This document shows, piece after piece, positions 36,824 to 44,092 of a DNA stretch of 64,000 nt (the first letter of the stretch is position 1; every line of letters starts with the position of its first letter). Below the pieces are notes generated by a model. It saw nothing but the letters and a program-made list of their open reading frames with translations, searched no databases and was not told the DNA's origin. The stretch covers positions 105,108 to 169,107 of the forward strand of contig CADCEC010000005.1 in assembly GCA_902800395.1 (NCBI GenBank), written 5' to 3'. The translations under genes and the position numbers were made by a program. Source of the stretch: an uncultured Bacteroidota bacterium. Its GTDB lineage: Bacteria; Bacteroidota; Bacteroidia; Bacteroidales; P3.

Positions 36824-37315
36824 TTAGAATCGGTCGCGGAGCTGGGAGTCGAGGAGGATGGTGACGGGACCGTCGTTCACAAGCGCAACCTGCATGTCGG
36901 CACCGAAGGTGCCTGTCTGGACGGGCTTGCCGAAGAGGGCGCTGAGGCGGGCGACGAATTTCTCATACATGGGGATGGCGAAGTCGGGACGCGAGGCATG
37001 GACGTAGCTGGGCCGGTTGCCCTTGCGGGTGGAGGCCATGAGTGTGAACTGGCTGACGACGAGGATGCCAGGGGAAGGAGATAAGGAGTCAGGAGATAAG
37101 GAGGTAAGGAGGTCGGTGATGGATAGGTTCATCACGCCGTCGGCATCGTCGAAGATGCGTAGCTTGACGATTTTCTGGCAGAGATATTCGATGTCTTCGT
37201 CGGTATCTTCGTCGCAGATGCCGACGAGGATGAGCATTCCGCTCCCAATGGCACTCTTGCGGAGGCCTGCAATATCGACGGAGGCGGAGAGGACACGTTG
37301 GATTACTATTCTCAT
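36824..37315 (-). CDS. dtd: D-aminoacyl-tRNA deacylase with an in-frame repeat insertion
   Basis: The 163-residue protein hydrolyses D-amino acids from mischarged tRNA. RIVIQRVLSASVDI, the active-site SQFTLMAST and the NRPSY block are intact, with VNDGPVTILLDS at the end. Family members run about 148-150 residues. The extra part is residues about 67-83 (LLTSLSPDSLSPSPG) between MNLSI and GILVVSQF, encoded by an 8-bp tandem array (37071-37114). The insertion lies on a surface loop before the catalytic strand and keeps the frame. Confidence 0.93.
   Translation of the reverse strand: MRIVIQRVLSASVDIAGLRKSAIGSGMLILVGICDEDTDEDIEYLCQKIVKLRIFDDADGVMNLSITDLLTSLSPDSLSPSPGILVVSQFTLMASTRKGNRPSYVHASRPDFAIPMYEKFVARLSALFGKPVQTGTFGADMQVALVNDGPVTILLDSQLRDRF
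37071..37114. repeat. Tandem array, 8-bp unit AAGGAGAT, inside dtd
   Basis: About five degenerate copies lie in frame. The GGAGATAA core equals the core of the arrays flanking the four-helix-bundle gene at 49.6-50.1 kb. Confidence 0.8.
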
Positions 37316-37331
37316 GGTCTTATATGTTTGT

Positions 37332-37357
37332 GGAGCGCCGGCATCTTGCCGGCATCA
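37332..37357. repeat. GCCGGC palindrome pair between dtd and the CotH gene
   Basis: Two GCCGGC hexamers are separated by ATCTT just upstream of dtd, on the way to the CotH gene stop. The sequence GCGCCGGCATCTTGCCGGC resembles a dispersed repeat known from several bacterial phyla; only one copy is present here. Confidence 0.4.
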
Positions 37358-37365
37358 CCCATGGG

Positions 37366-39312
37366 TTATTCTATTATCCATTTCTGTACGGCACCATTGT
37401 TCGTCTGCTGGACGAAGTAGACGCCACGGGACAGTTTGGGCAACTCGACCGTTTGCTCGCCATCCTGCAGGATGGCCTCGCCCATCTGCCGTCCGCAGAT
37501 GTCGTATACGACGAAGGTCCTGCTTCCCGCTGCGCTTTCGTCGAGGAGGATTTGTCCCGCGACAATGCGGAATCCGCCGCCGGCGGGGTGGCTGAGGCCG
37601 AAGTAGCGGGCGTATTCCTCGACGGTGTTCTGGGGCTCGATGCGCAGGAAATCGTCGATACCTGCGACGGCAACTTCCCAGCTGGCAATGGAGGAGGGCT
37701 TGGCAAAGCGGTCACGCTGGTAGGGCACTTCGGAACGGAGCTGTTCCACGATGTCGTGCAGTAGGGGGGCGGTGTTGTCATAGGAGAAATGGGAGTCGAC
37801 GATTTCTTTCAGACGGCGCAGCGTGCGTTCCAGGAACTGCTGGTTGGCGAGGAGTCGACGGAAAAGGAGTGTGGATTGTAGGGAGGTGCGTGTGGTGCGA
37901 CTGGGCATGTTGTAGGTCATGTGGTCGAGGACGTTGATGCAGCCGGGGAAAGGCACGAGGGTGCCGTCGCCGTCGAAGAATATCCAGCGCCAGGAACGTC
38001 CCGCGGTGGACCAGAATCGCACGTTGTTGACGGGCCAGTCGTCGTTGAGCACGAGCACCTGCAGCAGCATGTAGTCTATGAGCGCGTCGATGTCGACCTG
38101 CGAGGCGAGGTATCGGAAGTCCTTCTCGCGGCTGAGGTCGGCCTGTTGTAGCCAGCGGTAGAGGGAGTCCCAGCGGGCGGCGTGGCCATTCTCGATTTCC
38201 TCCCCCCAACAGGCAATGAGGTCTACTTCTTGGTCGGGGACGCGGTAGTGCTCCTCGATGTAGTGCTCGTCGGCTTTCTCTTCGAGGAAATAGACACCCC
38301 AGTATTCGCCGTTGAGGAAGAGCACGACGGGGCGTGTGGCGAGGTGGTCGCAGCGCAGAGGTTCCGCCAGATGCTGGCAGAGCCAGTCTTCGACGCCAGC
38401 GCCGGTCCACGAGGTGGACCAAGGACGGAGGACCAGACGCCTGAATGCTTGATTCTTTTCATCCGCAAAGAAGGGGTAGCGGAAGCGGTTGTCTCCATAC
38501 TCCTTGCGGGCATAGAGGGAAAGGCCTTTCTGCACCAGCACGCGCTGACTGTTGCCGTGGATGCGGAGACCGCAGTCCTGCTCGAGGTCGCCGCCGGCGG
38601 GGTCGTAGTAGGCGAAGGAGGCGTTGCGCTCCCAGTGACGTCCTTTCTGGAAATAGTTGCCGGAGTTGTAGGGGTTGTCAGGGTCGAAGCAGTAACCTGG
38701 CGAGAAGAGGCCGGTGTCGAAGTCGAAAAGGGAGAGGGAGTCGGTGCAGAGCGACACCACGGGGAGGCTGATACGTCGGCCCAGGAGGCTGTCGATGAGG
38801 TAGGCGTGGGTGGTCACCACAGAGCGGCGCTCGCCGGCGCTGTCGAACACGGCGGCACGCACGACAATGATGCGCTGCACCTCGTCGGGGACGAACCAGC
38901 GGTCGTCGGGGACATCCTGCACGCGGTAGAGGTTGGAAGGGGAATAGAGGACGGGAGTCATGGGCAGCGGCTCGCAGTATTCGGGGTCGCATTCTGTGGG
39001 CTCGGCACCGTTGAAGGTGTAGTGAATTCTGAGTTCTGAGTTCTGAGTCCTGAGTTCTGAGTGAGGGAGGAAGTCGATGCGCATGGAGAGGGAGAAGGTG
39101 TCGGCGTAGAAGCCACCGGGATGGGAGAAAACGACCGCCTGGGCGGAGGAGGTGAAGGGTGAGAGGTGAAAGGTGAAAAGTAAGAGAAGGAGTGAGAAGG
39201 AGTGAGAAGAAGTGAGAGGAAGTGAGAGGACAAATGTGCAAAACGATACTATTGTCCTTTCACTCCCATTCACTCCTTTGTCACTCCCTTTCACTCCTTG
39301 TTTAATTTTCAA
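37366..39312 (-). CDS. CotH-family protein with T9SS sorting domain; start uncertain
   Basis: Residues about 200-530 match CotH kinase-fold proteins: DCGLRIHGNSQR, LYARKEYGD, LFLNGEYWGVYFLEEKAD and the late FFDGDGTLV aspartates. The last 75 residues form a T9SS C-terminal domain (VYDICGRQMGEA, LSRGVYFVQ). A hydrophobic export stretch ends near FTSSAQ. No in-frame ATG exists upstream of it; candidates are TTG 39312, GTG 39294 and GTG 39273, all within an inverted tandem repeat. A second in-frame array at 39027-39061 inserts SELRTQNSELR. If exported, it is a surface protein; its kinase activity is unproven. It overlaps the uvrD 3' end. Confidence 0.8.
   Translation of the reverse strand: MKIKQGVKGSDKGVNGSERTIVSFCTFVLSLPLTSSHSFSLLLLLFTFHLSPFTSSAQAVVFSHPGGFYADTFSLSMRIDFLPHSELRTQNSELRIHYTFNGAEPTECDPEYCEPLPMTPVLYSPSNLYRVQDVPDDRWFVPDEVQRIIVVRAAVFDSAGERRSVVTTHAYLIDSLLGRRISLPVVSLCTDSLSLFDFDTGLFSPGYCFDPDNPYNSGNYFQKGRHWERNASFAYYDPAGGDLEQDCGLRIHGNSQRVLVQKGLSLYARKEYGDNRFRYPFFADEKNQAFRRLVLRPWSTSWTGAGVEDWLCQHLAEPLRCDHLATRPVVLFLNGEYWGVYFLEEKADEHYIEEHYRVPDQEVDLIACWGEEIENGHAARWDSLYRWLQQADLSREKDFRYLASQVDIDALIDYMLLQVLVLNDDWPVNNVRFWSTAGRSWRWIFFDGDGTLVPFPGCINVLDHMTYNMPSRTTRTSLQSTLLFRRLLANQQFLERTLRRLKEIVDSHFSYDNTAPLLHDIVEQLRSEVPYQRDRFAKPSSIASWEVAVAGIDDFLRIEPQNTVEEYARYFGLSHPAGGGFRIVAGQILLDESAAGSRTFVVYDICGRQMGEAILQDGEQTVELPKLSRGVYFVQQTNNGAVQKWIIE
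39027..39061. repeat. Tandem array, 7-bp unit TTCTGAG, inside the CotH gene
   Basis: Five copies (one variant TCCTGAG) lie in frame and encode the SELRTQNSELR stretch near residue 90. Confidence 0.85.
39151..39298. repeat. Inverted arrays at the 5' end of the CotH gene
   Basis: A 7-bp array (GGTGAAA, 4 copies, 39151-39178) and a 10-bp array (GAGAAGGAGT, 4 copies, 39184-39223) face a CACTCC-type array in reverse orientation (39258-39298) across about 35 nt. The arrays encode the export signal and contain all candidate start codons except TTG 39312. Confidence 0.8.
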
Positions 39313-41602
39313 TTATTGAAAGTTTGGCGAATTTGAGCATGAGCTGTTTCTGACCCACACCTTCGAAGAAGACCGTGGCTTTGCGCGAGTCTCCGGAACC
39401 TTCAATGCCCAGCACCTTGCCGGAGCCGAATTTTTCATGATGTACATTCATGCCGGGCATGATGGCACCTATCTGGGCGGGGGTGTTGGGAATGGTGGCG
39501 GTACGTGGTTTGGGTGGCTGGGTGGCCGGGCGGCTGGGTGACTGAGTGGGTTTTCCGGCGTTGAAGAAGGCGCGAGGCAGCGTGCCCGGTTCGGGAGTGC
39601 TGCGCCGCTTCGCGGGTATCTCGATATACTGCGGGTCTATCTCTTCGACGAAACGGCTCACCTCGCCGCCCATGCGCTGTCCGTTGTTGAAGCGCGTCTG
39701 GGCGTAGCTCAGCGTGACCTGCTTCTCGGCACGTGTCACGGCGACATAGAACAAGCGACGTTCCTCCTCGAGTTCCGGACGGCTCATGGCGAGGAACGAC
39801 GGGAAGATCTGCTCTTCCATGCCGACGACGAAGACGTAGGGGAACTCCAGGCCCTTGGCGGCATGGATGGTCATCAGGGAGACCTTGTCGGCGTCCTTGT
39901 CCTTGTCTTTGTCCTCGGAGGTGTAGAGCAGCACCTGCTGGAGGAACTCGTCAAGTGTGCGCATGGGTTTCTCGGAGTTTTCAGATTTTTCGGAGTTTTC
40001 TGAGAATTCTGATTCCTCCTCTTCGCAGAATTCTTGCACGCCGTTGAGGAGCTCGTCGATATTGTCGATGCGCTCGGCACTTTCGGGGTCGTCTTCGTCT
40101 CGGAGGGCTTTGACGATGCCGCTGGCGTAAATGATTTCTTTCGCCAGCGTGAAGGCATCTTTCGTCGGCACCTCGGCCTCGAAACGTTTCATCATGTAGA
40201 CGAACTCGGTGATTTTCGTCACTGCGCCGCTCTGGATGGGTAGGGCAAAATCCTGGATGTTCTCCAGCACCGTCCAGATGCTCACGTCGTTGTCGGCCGC
40301 CGCCACGCGGATTTTATCCATGGTGGTCTGGCCGATGCCGCGGGTGGGATAGTTGATGATGCGCACCAGCGACTCGTCGTCGTGGGGGTTGATGGCCAGG
40401 CGGAGGTAGGCTAGGGCGTCTTTCACCTCGCGACGCCCGTAGAACGAGAGCCCTTGGTAGATGCGGTAGGGGATGTTCATCCGTCGCAGCGAGTCTTCGA
40501 CGGCGCGCGAGAGGGAGTTCTGGCGGTAGAGGATGGCGAAGTCGCGGTAGTCGGCATCCTCGCCGAGGCGGTAGTTCTGTATGGCGTCGGCCACGCGGTT
40601 GCCCTCGTCTTTCTCGTCGACGGCGCGGATGAGGCGTATGCGGCTGCCCACGGTGTTGTCGCTCCACAGCTCTTTCTGTATCTGGTCGCGGTTGCGGCTG
40701 ATGATGCTGTTGGCGGCGTTGACGATGTTCTTCGTCGAGCGGTAGTTCTGCTCGAGCTTGAAGAGCTTCATGTCGGGATAGTCGCGTCGGAAGTTGAAGA
40801 TGTTCTGTATGTTGGCTCCGCGGAAGGCGTAGATGCTCTGAGCGTCGTCGCCTACGACGCAAATGTTCTGGTTGCGTGCGGCGAGTTTCTTGACGATGAG
40901 GTATTGGGCGTAGTTGGTGTCCTGATACTCGTCGACCATGATGTACTGGAAGCGTTGCTGATATTTGAGGAGCACGTCGGGGAAGTCGCGGAGGAGGATG
41001 TTCATATTAAACAGCAGGTCGTCGAAGTCCATAGCATTGCTGTTGTGAAGTCGCTGGTCGTACATCTGGTAGATGGTGCCGATGGCAGGGCGCTTGGAGT
41101 CGATGTCGGTCTGATAGATTTCGGGGTTTTCTTGGTAGTCTTTGGGGCCGAGGAGGTTGCTCTTGGCCATCGAGATGCGGCCGATGACGAAGGAGGGTTT
41201 GTAGGTCTTGGGGTCGAGGTTGAGCTGCTTGACGATTTGCTTGATGGCGGCCTTGGAGTCGTCGGTGTCGTAGATGGTGAAGGAGGAGGTGTAGCCCAGT
41301 TTGGTGGCTTCAGCGCGGAGGACGCGTGCGAAGATGGAGTGGAAGGTGCCCATCCAGAGGTTGCGGCCTTCGCCGCCGACGAGCTTGATGATACGCTCTT
41401 TCATCTCGTTGGCGGCCTTGTTGGTGAAGGTCAGCGCCAGAATATGGAAGGGATCCACACCCAGTTCCATGAGGTGGGCGATGCGGTAGGTGAGGGTGCG
41501 TGTCTTGCCACTGCCGGCGCCGGCGATAATCATCACCGGCCCGACGGTGCATTCCGCCGCCTCGCGCTGGGGTTCGTTCAGTTGGTCAAGTAGTTCGCTC
41601 AT
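39302..41602 (-). CDS. UvrD/PcrA-type superfamily 1 DNA helicase
   Basis: From ATG 41602 the protein is 766 residues with all SF1A motifs: GAGSGKT (28-34), FTNKAA, MGTFHSI, the Walker B VDEYQDT, GDDAQSIYAFRGA, EQNYRST, MTIHAAKGLEF and YVAVTRAEK. Such helicases act in mismatch and excision repair and in removing RecA or stalled polymerase. The C-terminal VHHEKFGSGKVLGIEG is the PcrA/UvrD RNA-polymerase-binding Tudor-like region. Three repeat-encoded linkers are visible: 531-546 (SEFSENSEKSENSEK), 562-570 (DKDKDKDAD) and 684-697 (Thr/Gln/Pro/Ser/Arg-rich). They avoid the catalytic motifs. Confidence 0.93.
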   Translation of the reverse strand: MSELLDQLNEPQREAAECTVGPVMIIAGAGSGKTRTLTYRIAHLMELGVDPFHILALTFTNKAANEMKERIIKLVGGEGRNLWMGTFHSIFARVLRAEATKLGYTSSFTIYDTDDSKAAIKQIVKQLNLDPKTYKPSFVIGRISMAKSNLLGPKDYQENPEIYQTDIDSKRPAIGTIYQMYDQRLHNSNAMDFDDLLFNMNILLRDFPDVLLKYQQRFQYIMVDEYQDTNYAQYLIVKKLAARNQNICVVGDDAQSIYAFRGANIQNIFNFRRDYPDMKLFKLEQNYRSTKNIVNAANSIISRNRDQIQKELWSDNTVGSRIRLIRAVDEKDEGNRVADAIQNYRLGEDADYRDFAILYRQNSLSRAVEDSLRRMNIPYRIYQGLSFYGRREVKDALAYLRLAINPHDDESLVRIINYPTRGIGQTTMDKIRVAAADNDVSIWTVLENIQDFALPIQSGAVTKITEFVYMMKRFEAEVPTKDAFTLAKEIIYASGIVKALRDEDDPESAERIDNIDELLNGVQEFCEEEESEFSENSEKSENSEKPMRTLDEFLQQVLLYTSEDKDKDKDADKVSLMTIHAAKGLEFPYVFVVGMEEQIFPSFLAMSRPELEEERRLFYVAVTRAEKQVTLSYAQTRFNNGQRMGGEVSRFVEEIDPQYIEIPAKRRSTPEPGTLPRAFFNAGKPTQSPSRPATQPPKPRTATIPNTPAQIGAIMPGMNVHHEKFGSGKVLGIEGSGDSRKATVFFEGVGQKQLMLKFAKLSIIEN
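39512..39551. repeat. Tandem array, 8-bp unit GGGTGGCT, in the uvrD linker
   Basis: Five degenerate copies lie in the region that links the helicase core to the C-terminal Tudor-like domain. Confidence 0.8.
39894..40012. repeat. Two further short arrays inside uvrD
   Basis: 39894-39917 is a 6-bp GTCCTT array (four copies) and 39968-40012 is a 9-bp array (five copies of the GTTTTCAGA type). Both have unit lengths divisible by 3, so slippage keeps the frame. Confidence 0.8.
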
Positions 41603-41625
41603 TTCTTTGCTTTCGGAATAATCTG

Positions 41626-41633
41626 CAAAAATA
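41626..41633 (-). promoter_or_regulatory. Promoter -7 element of uvrD with flanking palindrome
   Basis: On the minus strand this reads TATTTTTG. It lies between the arms TTCGGAAT (41612-41619) and ATTCCGAA (41641-41648), which could be a regulator site. Confidence 0.5.
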
Positions 41634-41678
41634 CAAAGAAATTCCGAATAATAGGGGGACAATTATAACTTTATTTCG

Positions 41679-42503
41679 TCAAAGTTTTATCTTGGCGAAG
41701 TGGAGCAGCAGGGCGTCCCACCAGCGGGCGGGGAGCAGGTGGTGGGTCCAGACGGCGAGGGAGGAGAATCGGCCGAGGCGGTAACGTGTGCGGGGCCGGC
41801 GGCTGAGGGCGGCGCGTTCGATGGCGCGGGCAATCTTGGTCGGTTTCGTTAGGATGTTGCCGCTGTAGACTTTGTGGAGGAGGTCGGCCTCGGGCAGGGC
41901 GGCGGCCTCGTAGGCGGTGCCCATGGAGGAGTTCTTCAGGTTGTCGGCGGCGATGAGGCCCCAGTCGGTCTTGATGCCGCCGGGTTCTATCATTGTCACC
42001 TTGATGCCGAAGGGGCGCAACTCCATGCGCAGGGCGTCGCTGAGGGCTTCGACGGAGTATTTGGAGACATGGTACCAGCCGCCGAAGGGCAGCACCACCA
42101 AGCCGGCGATGGACGAGGTGTTGACGATGCGGCCGGAACCCTGCTTCCGCATATGGGGGAGGACGAGGCGGCACATGGCGGCCAACCCAAAGACGTTGAC
42201 CTCCAGCTGGCGGCGGGCTTCTGCGTCGCTGACGTTCTCCACAGCGCCGAAGTAGCCGTAGCCGGCGTTGTTGACGAGCACGTCGATGCGCCCTTCGGCC
42301 TGCAGTATGGTGTCGACGCACTGCTGCATGGATTCCTCGTCGCAGACGTCGAGTCGCATAGGCACGATGCCCTCCTTGCGGAGCGGTTCCATGAGTTCCA
42401 CACGCCGCGCGGCGGCATATACTTTGCATCCGCGTCGGGCTAAACGTTGAGCGGCTTCATAGCCTATGCCACTGCTGGCTCCGGTAATGAGGATTACTTT
42501 CAT
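41679..42503 (-). CDS. Short-chain dehydrogenase/reductase (classical SDR)
   Basis: The 274-residue protein has the Rossmann motif TGASSGIG (7-14), VNNAGYG, the catalytic Ser in NTSSIAG and YHVSK (Tyr-X3-Lys), with EPGG after the sixth strand. It is a cytoplasmic NAD(P)-dependent oxidoreductase; the substrate is not predictable. It has a longer C-terminus ending near LPARWWDALLLHF. The start overlaps the stop of the upstream YigZ gene by 4 bp. Confidence 0.9.
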   Translation of the reverse strand: MKVILITGASSGIGYEAAQRLARRGCKVYAAARRVELMEPLRKEGIVPMRLDVCDEESMQQCVDTILQAEGRIDVLVNNAGYGYFGAVENVSDAEARRQLEVNVFGLAAMCRLVLPHMRKQGSGRIVNTSSIAGLVVLPFGGWYHVSKYSVEALSDALRMELRPFGIKVTMIEPGGIKTDWGLIAADNLKNSSMGTAYEAAALPEADLLHKVYSGNILTKPTKIARAIERAALSRRPRTRYRLGRFSSLAVWTHHLLPARWWDALLLHFAKIKL

Positions 42504-43102
42504 AATACTTCTATTTTGACGGTTCGTAGGTCGGCGATGCGGTCGTAGAGGCGGACTGAGAGGCTCTGGCGGACGGAGACCTCAAGGCTGCAGTCGAGGT
42601 CGAACTGCTGGTTTTCGGGCTTGAGGTCGAACTCCTTGAGGATACGCATGACGTCGTTCATGGCTTCGTAGGCGAAGAGGAAACGGTAGCGGGCGTCGAT
42701 GGTTTTCTCGATGATGGTGGCGTGGTCGATGGCGTCGCGGGCGGCGGTCTTGTAGGCGTTGGCCAGGCCACTGGCGCCGAGGAGGATACCACCGAAATAA
42801 CGGACGACCACTATGAGGGTGTCGGTGAGGTCGGCCGAGAGGAGCTGGCCATGGATGGGACGGCCGCCGGTGCCGCTGGGCTCGCCGTCGTCATTGGCAC
42901 GGAAGGCGTCCTTGCGGGGCCCGAGGATATAGGCGTAGCAGTGGTGGCGGGCGTCGAAGTAGTCTTTCCGCAGCTGCTCCAGGTGTGCTTTGATTTCATC
43001 CAGATTATGCACTGGATAGGCGAAAGCCAGGAACTTGGAGCCTTTCTCCTTGTAGAGTCCTTCCGATGGGGCGGCGAGGGTTTTATAGGTGTCGTCGAAC
43101 AT
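42500..43102 (-). CDS. YigZ/IMPACT family protein
   Basis: The 200-residue protein has the UPF0029 N-terminal domain with YKEKGSKFLAF, ARHHCYAYILG, DGEPSGTGGRPI and VRYFGGILLGASGL, all signature blocks, followed by the C-terminal ferredoxin-like domain. Mammalian IMPACT inhibits GCN2 through ribosome-linked contacts; the bacterial role is unknown. It overlaps both neighbours by one to four bases, so it is part of a compact minus-strand operon from asnS to the SDR gene. Confidence 0.9.
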   Translation of the reverse strand: MFDDTYKTLAAPSEGLYKEKGSKFLAFAYPVHNLDEIKAHLEQLRKDYFDARHHCYAYILGPRKDAFRANDDGEPSGTGGRPIHGQLLSADLTDTLIVVVRYFGGILLGASGLANAYKTAARDAIDHATIIEKTIDARYRFLFAYEAMNDVMRILKEFDLKPENQQFDLDCSLEVSVRQSLSVRLYDRIADLRTVKIEVL

Positions 43103-44088
43103 TAGTCAATAATAGTTAGACGGTTGGGGACGATTTTAGGTACCTTTGGGGCCTTCAGGCCGTTGCCGAGGGTCTGGGGGCTGCGGAGGATGCGTACCTC
43201 GTCGTAGAGGCCGCTCTCGATGAAGGCGTCCAGCACTTTGCGGCCACCCTCGACGATGACGCTCTGCAGCTTGCGCTCATAGAGCTCGTGCAGCACCTCG
43301 GGGATGGTCTGGCAACTGAGGATGAGTGGCTGTAGGCGATTACTTTCCACTTTCCACTTTCCACTTTCCACTCTTCCACGGCGGTCGAGCACCACGGGCT
43401 GCGGTGCGGGACCTAAGTAGTGGCGTGGGGTGAGGGTAGGGGAGTCCTGCAGGTAGGTCTCCGAGCCTACCAGTATGGCGGCCTCCTCCGTGCGCCAGCG
43501 GTGGTTCAGGCGGTTCTGCCGCTGCGTGCTAAGCCAATAGGGACCCGGCGTGACGGGTGCCATGAATCCATCGGCACTTTCGGCCCACTTCAGTATCACA
43601 TACGGCCGCTGCTTCTCCATGAAGGTGAAGAAACGGCGGTTCAGCTCGCGTCCTTCCTCCTCCAGCACATGACGCACCACCTCGATGCCCGCCTCCTCCA
43701 GTTTGCGGAAGCCGCCGCCCGCCACCAGTGGGTTGGGGTCGTCGTTACAGCAGACCACCCGCTTGACACCCTTCTCGATGATAAGGTCCGCGCAAGGCGG
43801 CGTCTTGCCGTAGTGCGAGCAGGGCTCGAGGTTGACGTACAGCGTAGCTCCGATACATACTCCTCCGTCACTGTGTGCCACCTCCCCTAACTTAGGGGAG
43901 GAATTGCTGACGCGCAATAATGCGTTGCGTTCGGCGTGATTGTGACCGTATTCCTGATGGAATCCCTCAGAGATAATATTGCCATCCTGAACGACGACGC
44001 AACCAACTAATGGGTTAGGCCTGACTCGACCTAACCCATTAGCAGCCAATTGCAGGCATCGCTGCATATATTTTTCGTCGTCGTTCAA
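43102..44088 (-). CDS. ribD: Bifunctional riboflavin biosynthesis deaminase/reductase with two in-frame repeat insertions
   Basis: From TTG 44088 the protein is 328 residues, beginning MNDDEKYMQRCLQLA as in other RibD proteins. The zinc deaminase site is HAERNA and PCSHYGKTPPC. The reductase domain follows (ILKWAESADGFMAP, VGSETYLQDSPTLTPR, VIVEGG). It converts the pyrimidine intermediate of riboflavin synthesis. Two insertions are visible: residues about 61-80 (SPKLGEVAHSDGG), containing a 21-bp palindrome, and about 237-249 (VESGKWKVESN), a 7-bp tandem array. The asnS stop lies 5 bp upstream. ATG 44136 or ATG 44067 are weaker starts. Confidence 0.93.
   Translation of the reverse strand: MNDDEKYMQRCLQLAANGLGRVRPNPLVGCVVVQDGNIISEGFHQEYGHNHAERNALLRVSNSSPKLGEVAHSDGGVCIGATLYVNLEPCSHYGKTPPCADLIIEKGVKRVVCCNDDPNPLVAGGGFRKLEEAGIEVVRHVLEEEGRELNRRFFTFMEKQRPYVILKWAESADGFMAPVTPGPYWLSTQRQNRLNHRWRTEEAAILVGSETYLQDSPTLTPRHYLGPAPQPVVLDRRGRVESGKWKVESNRLQPLILSCQTIPEVLHELYERKLQSVIVEGGRKVLDAFIESGLYDEVRILRSPQTLGNGLKAPKVPKIVPNRLTIID
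43344..43379. repeat. Tandem array, 7-bp unit TTTCCAC, inside ribD
   Basis: Four exact copies and one variant lie in frame. The unit is the reverse complement of the GTGGAAA type seen in cysS. Confidence 0.85.
43881..43901. repeat. Palindromic repeat element inside ribD
   Basis: Ten-bp arms CCTCCCCTAA/TTAGGGGAGG flank one C. The surrounding GTGGC ... GACGGAGGAGTA context matches a palindromic repeat I recall as dispersed in Bacteroidales genomes; it encodes SSPKLGEV in frame. Confidence 0.7.
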
Positions 44089-44092
44089 GTGT

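Noticed and set aside
41671-42429. A 252-codon frame overlapping the SDR gene on the same strand
   Set aside because: Arg/His/Pro-rich translation typical of a shifted frame in GC-rich DNA; the SDR frame has all catalytic motifs.
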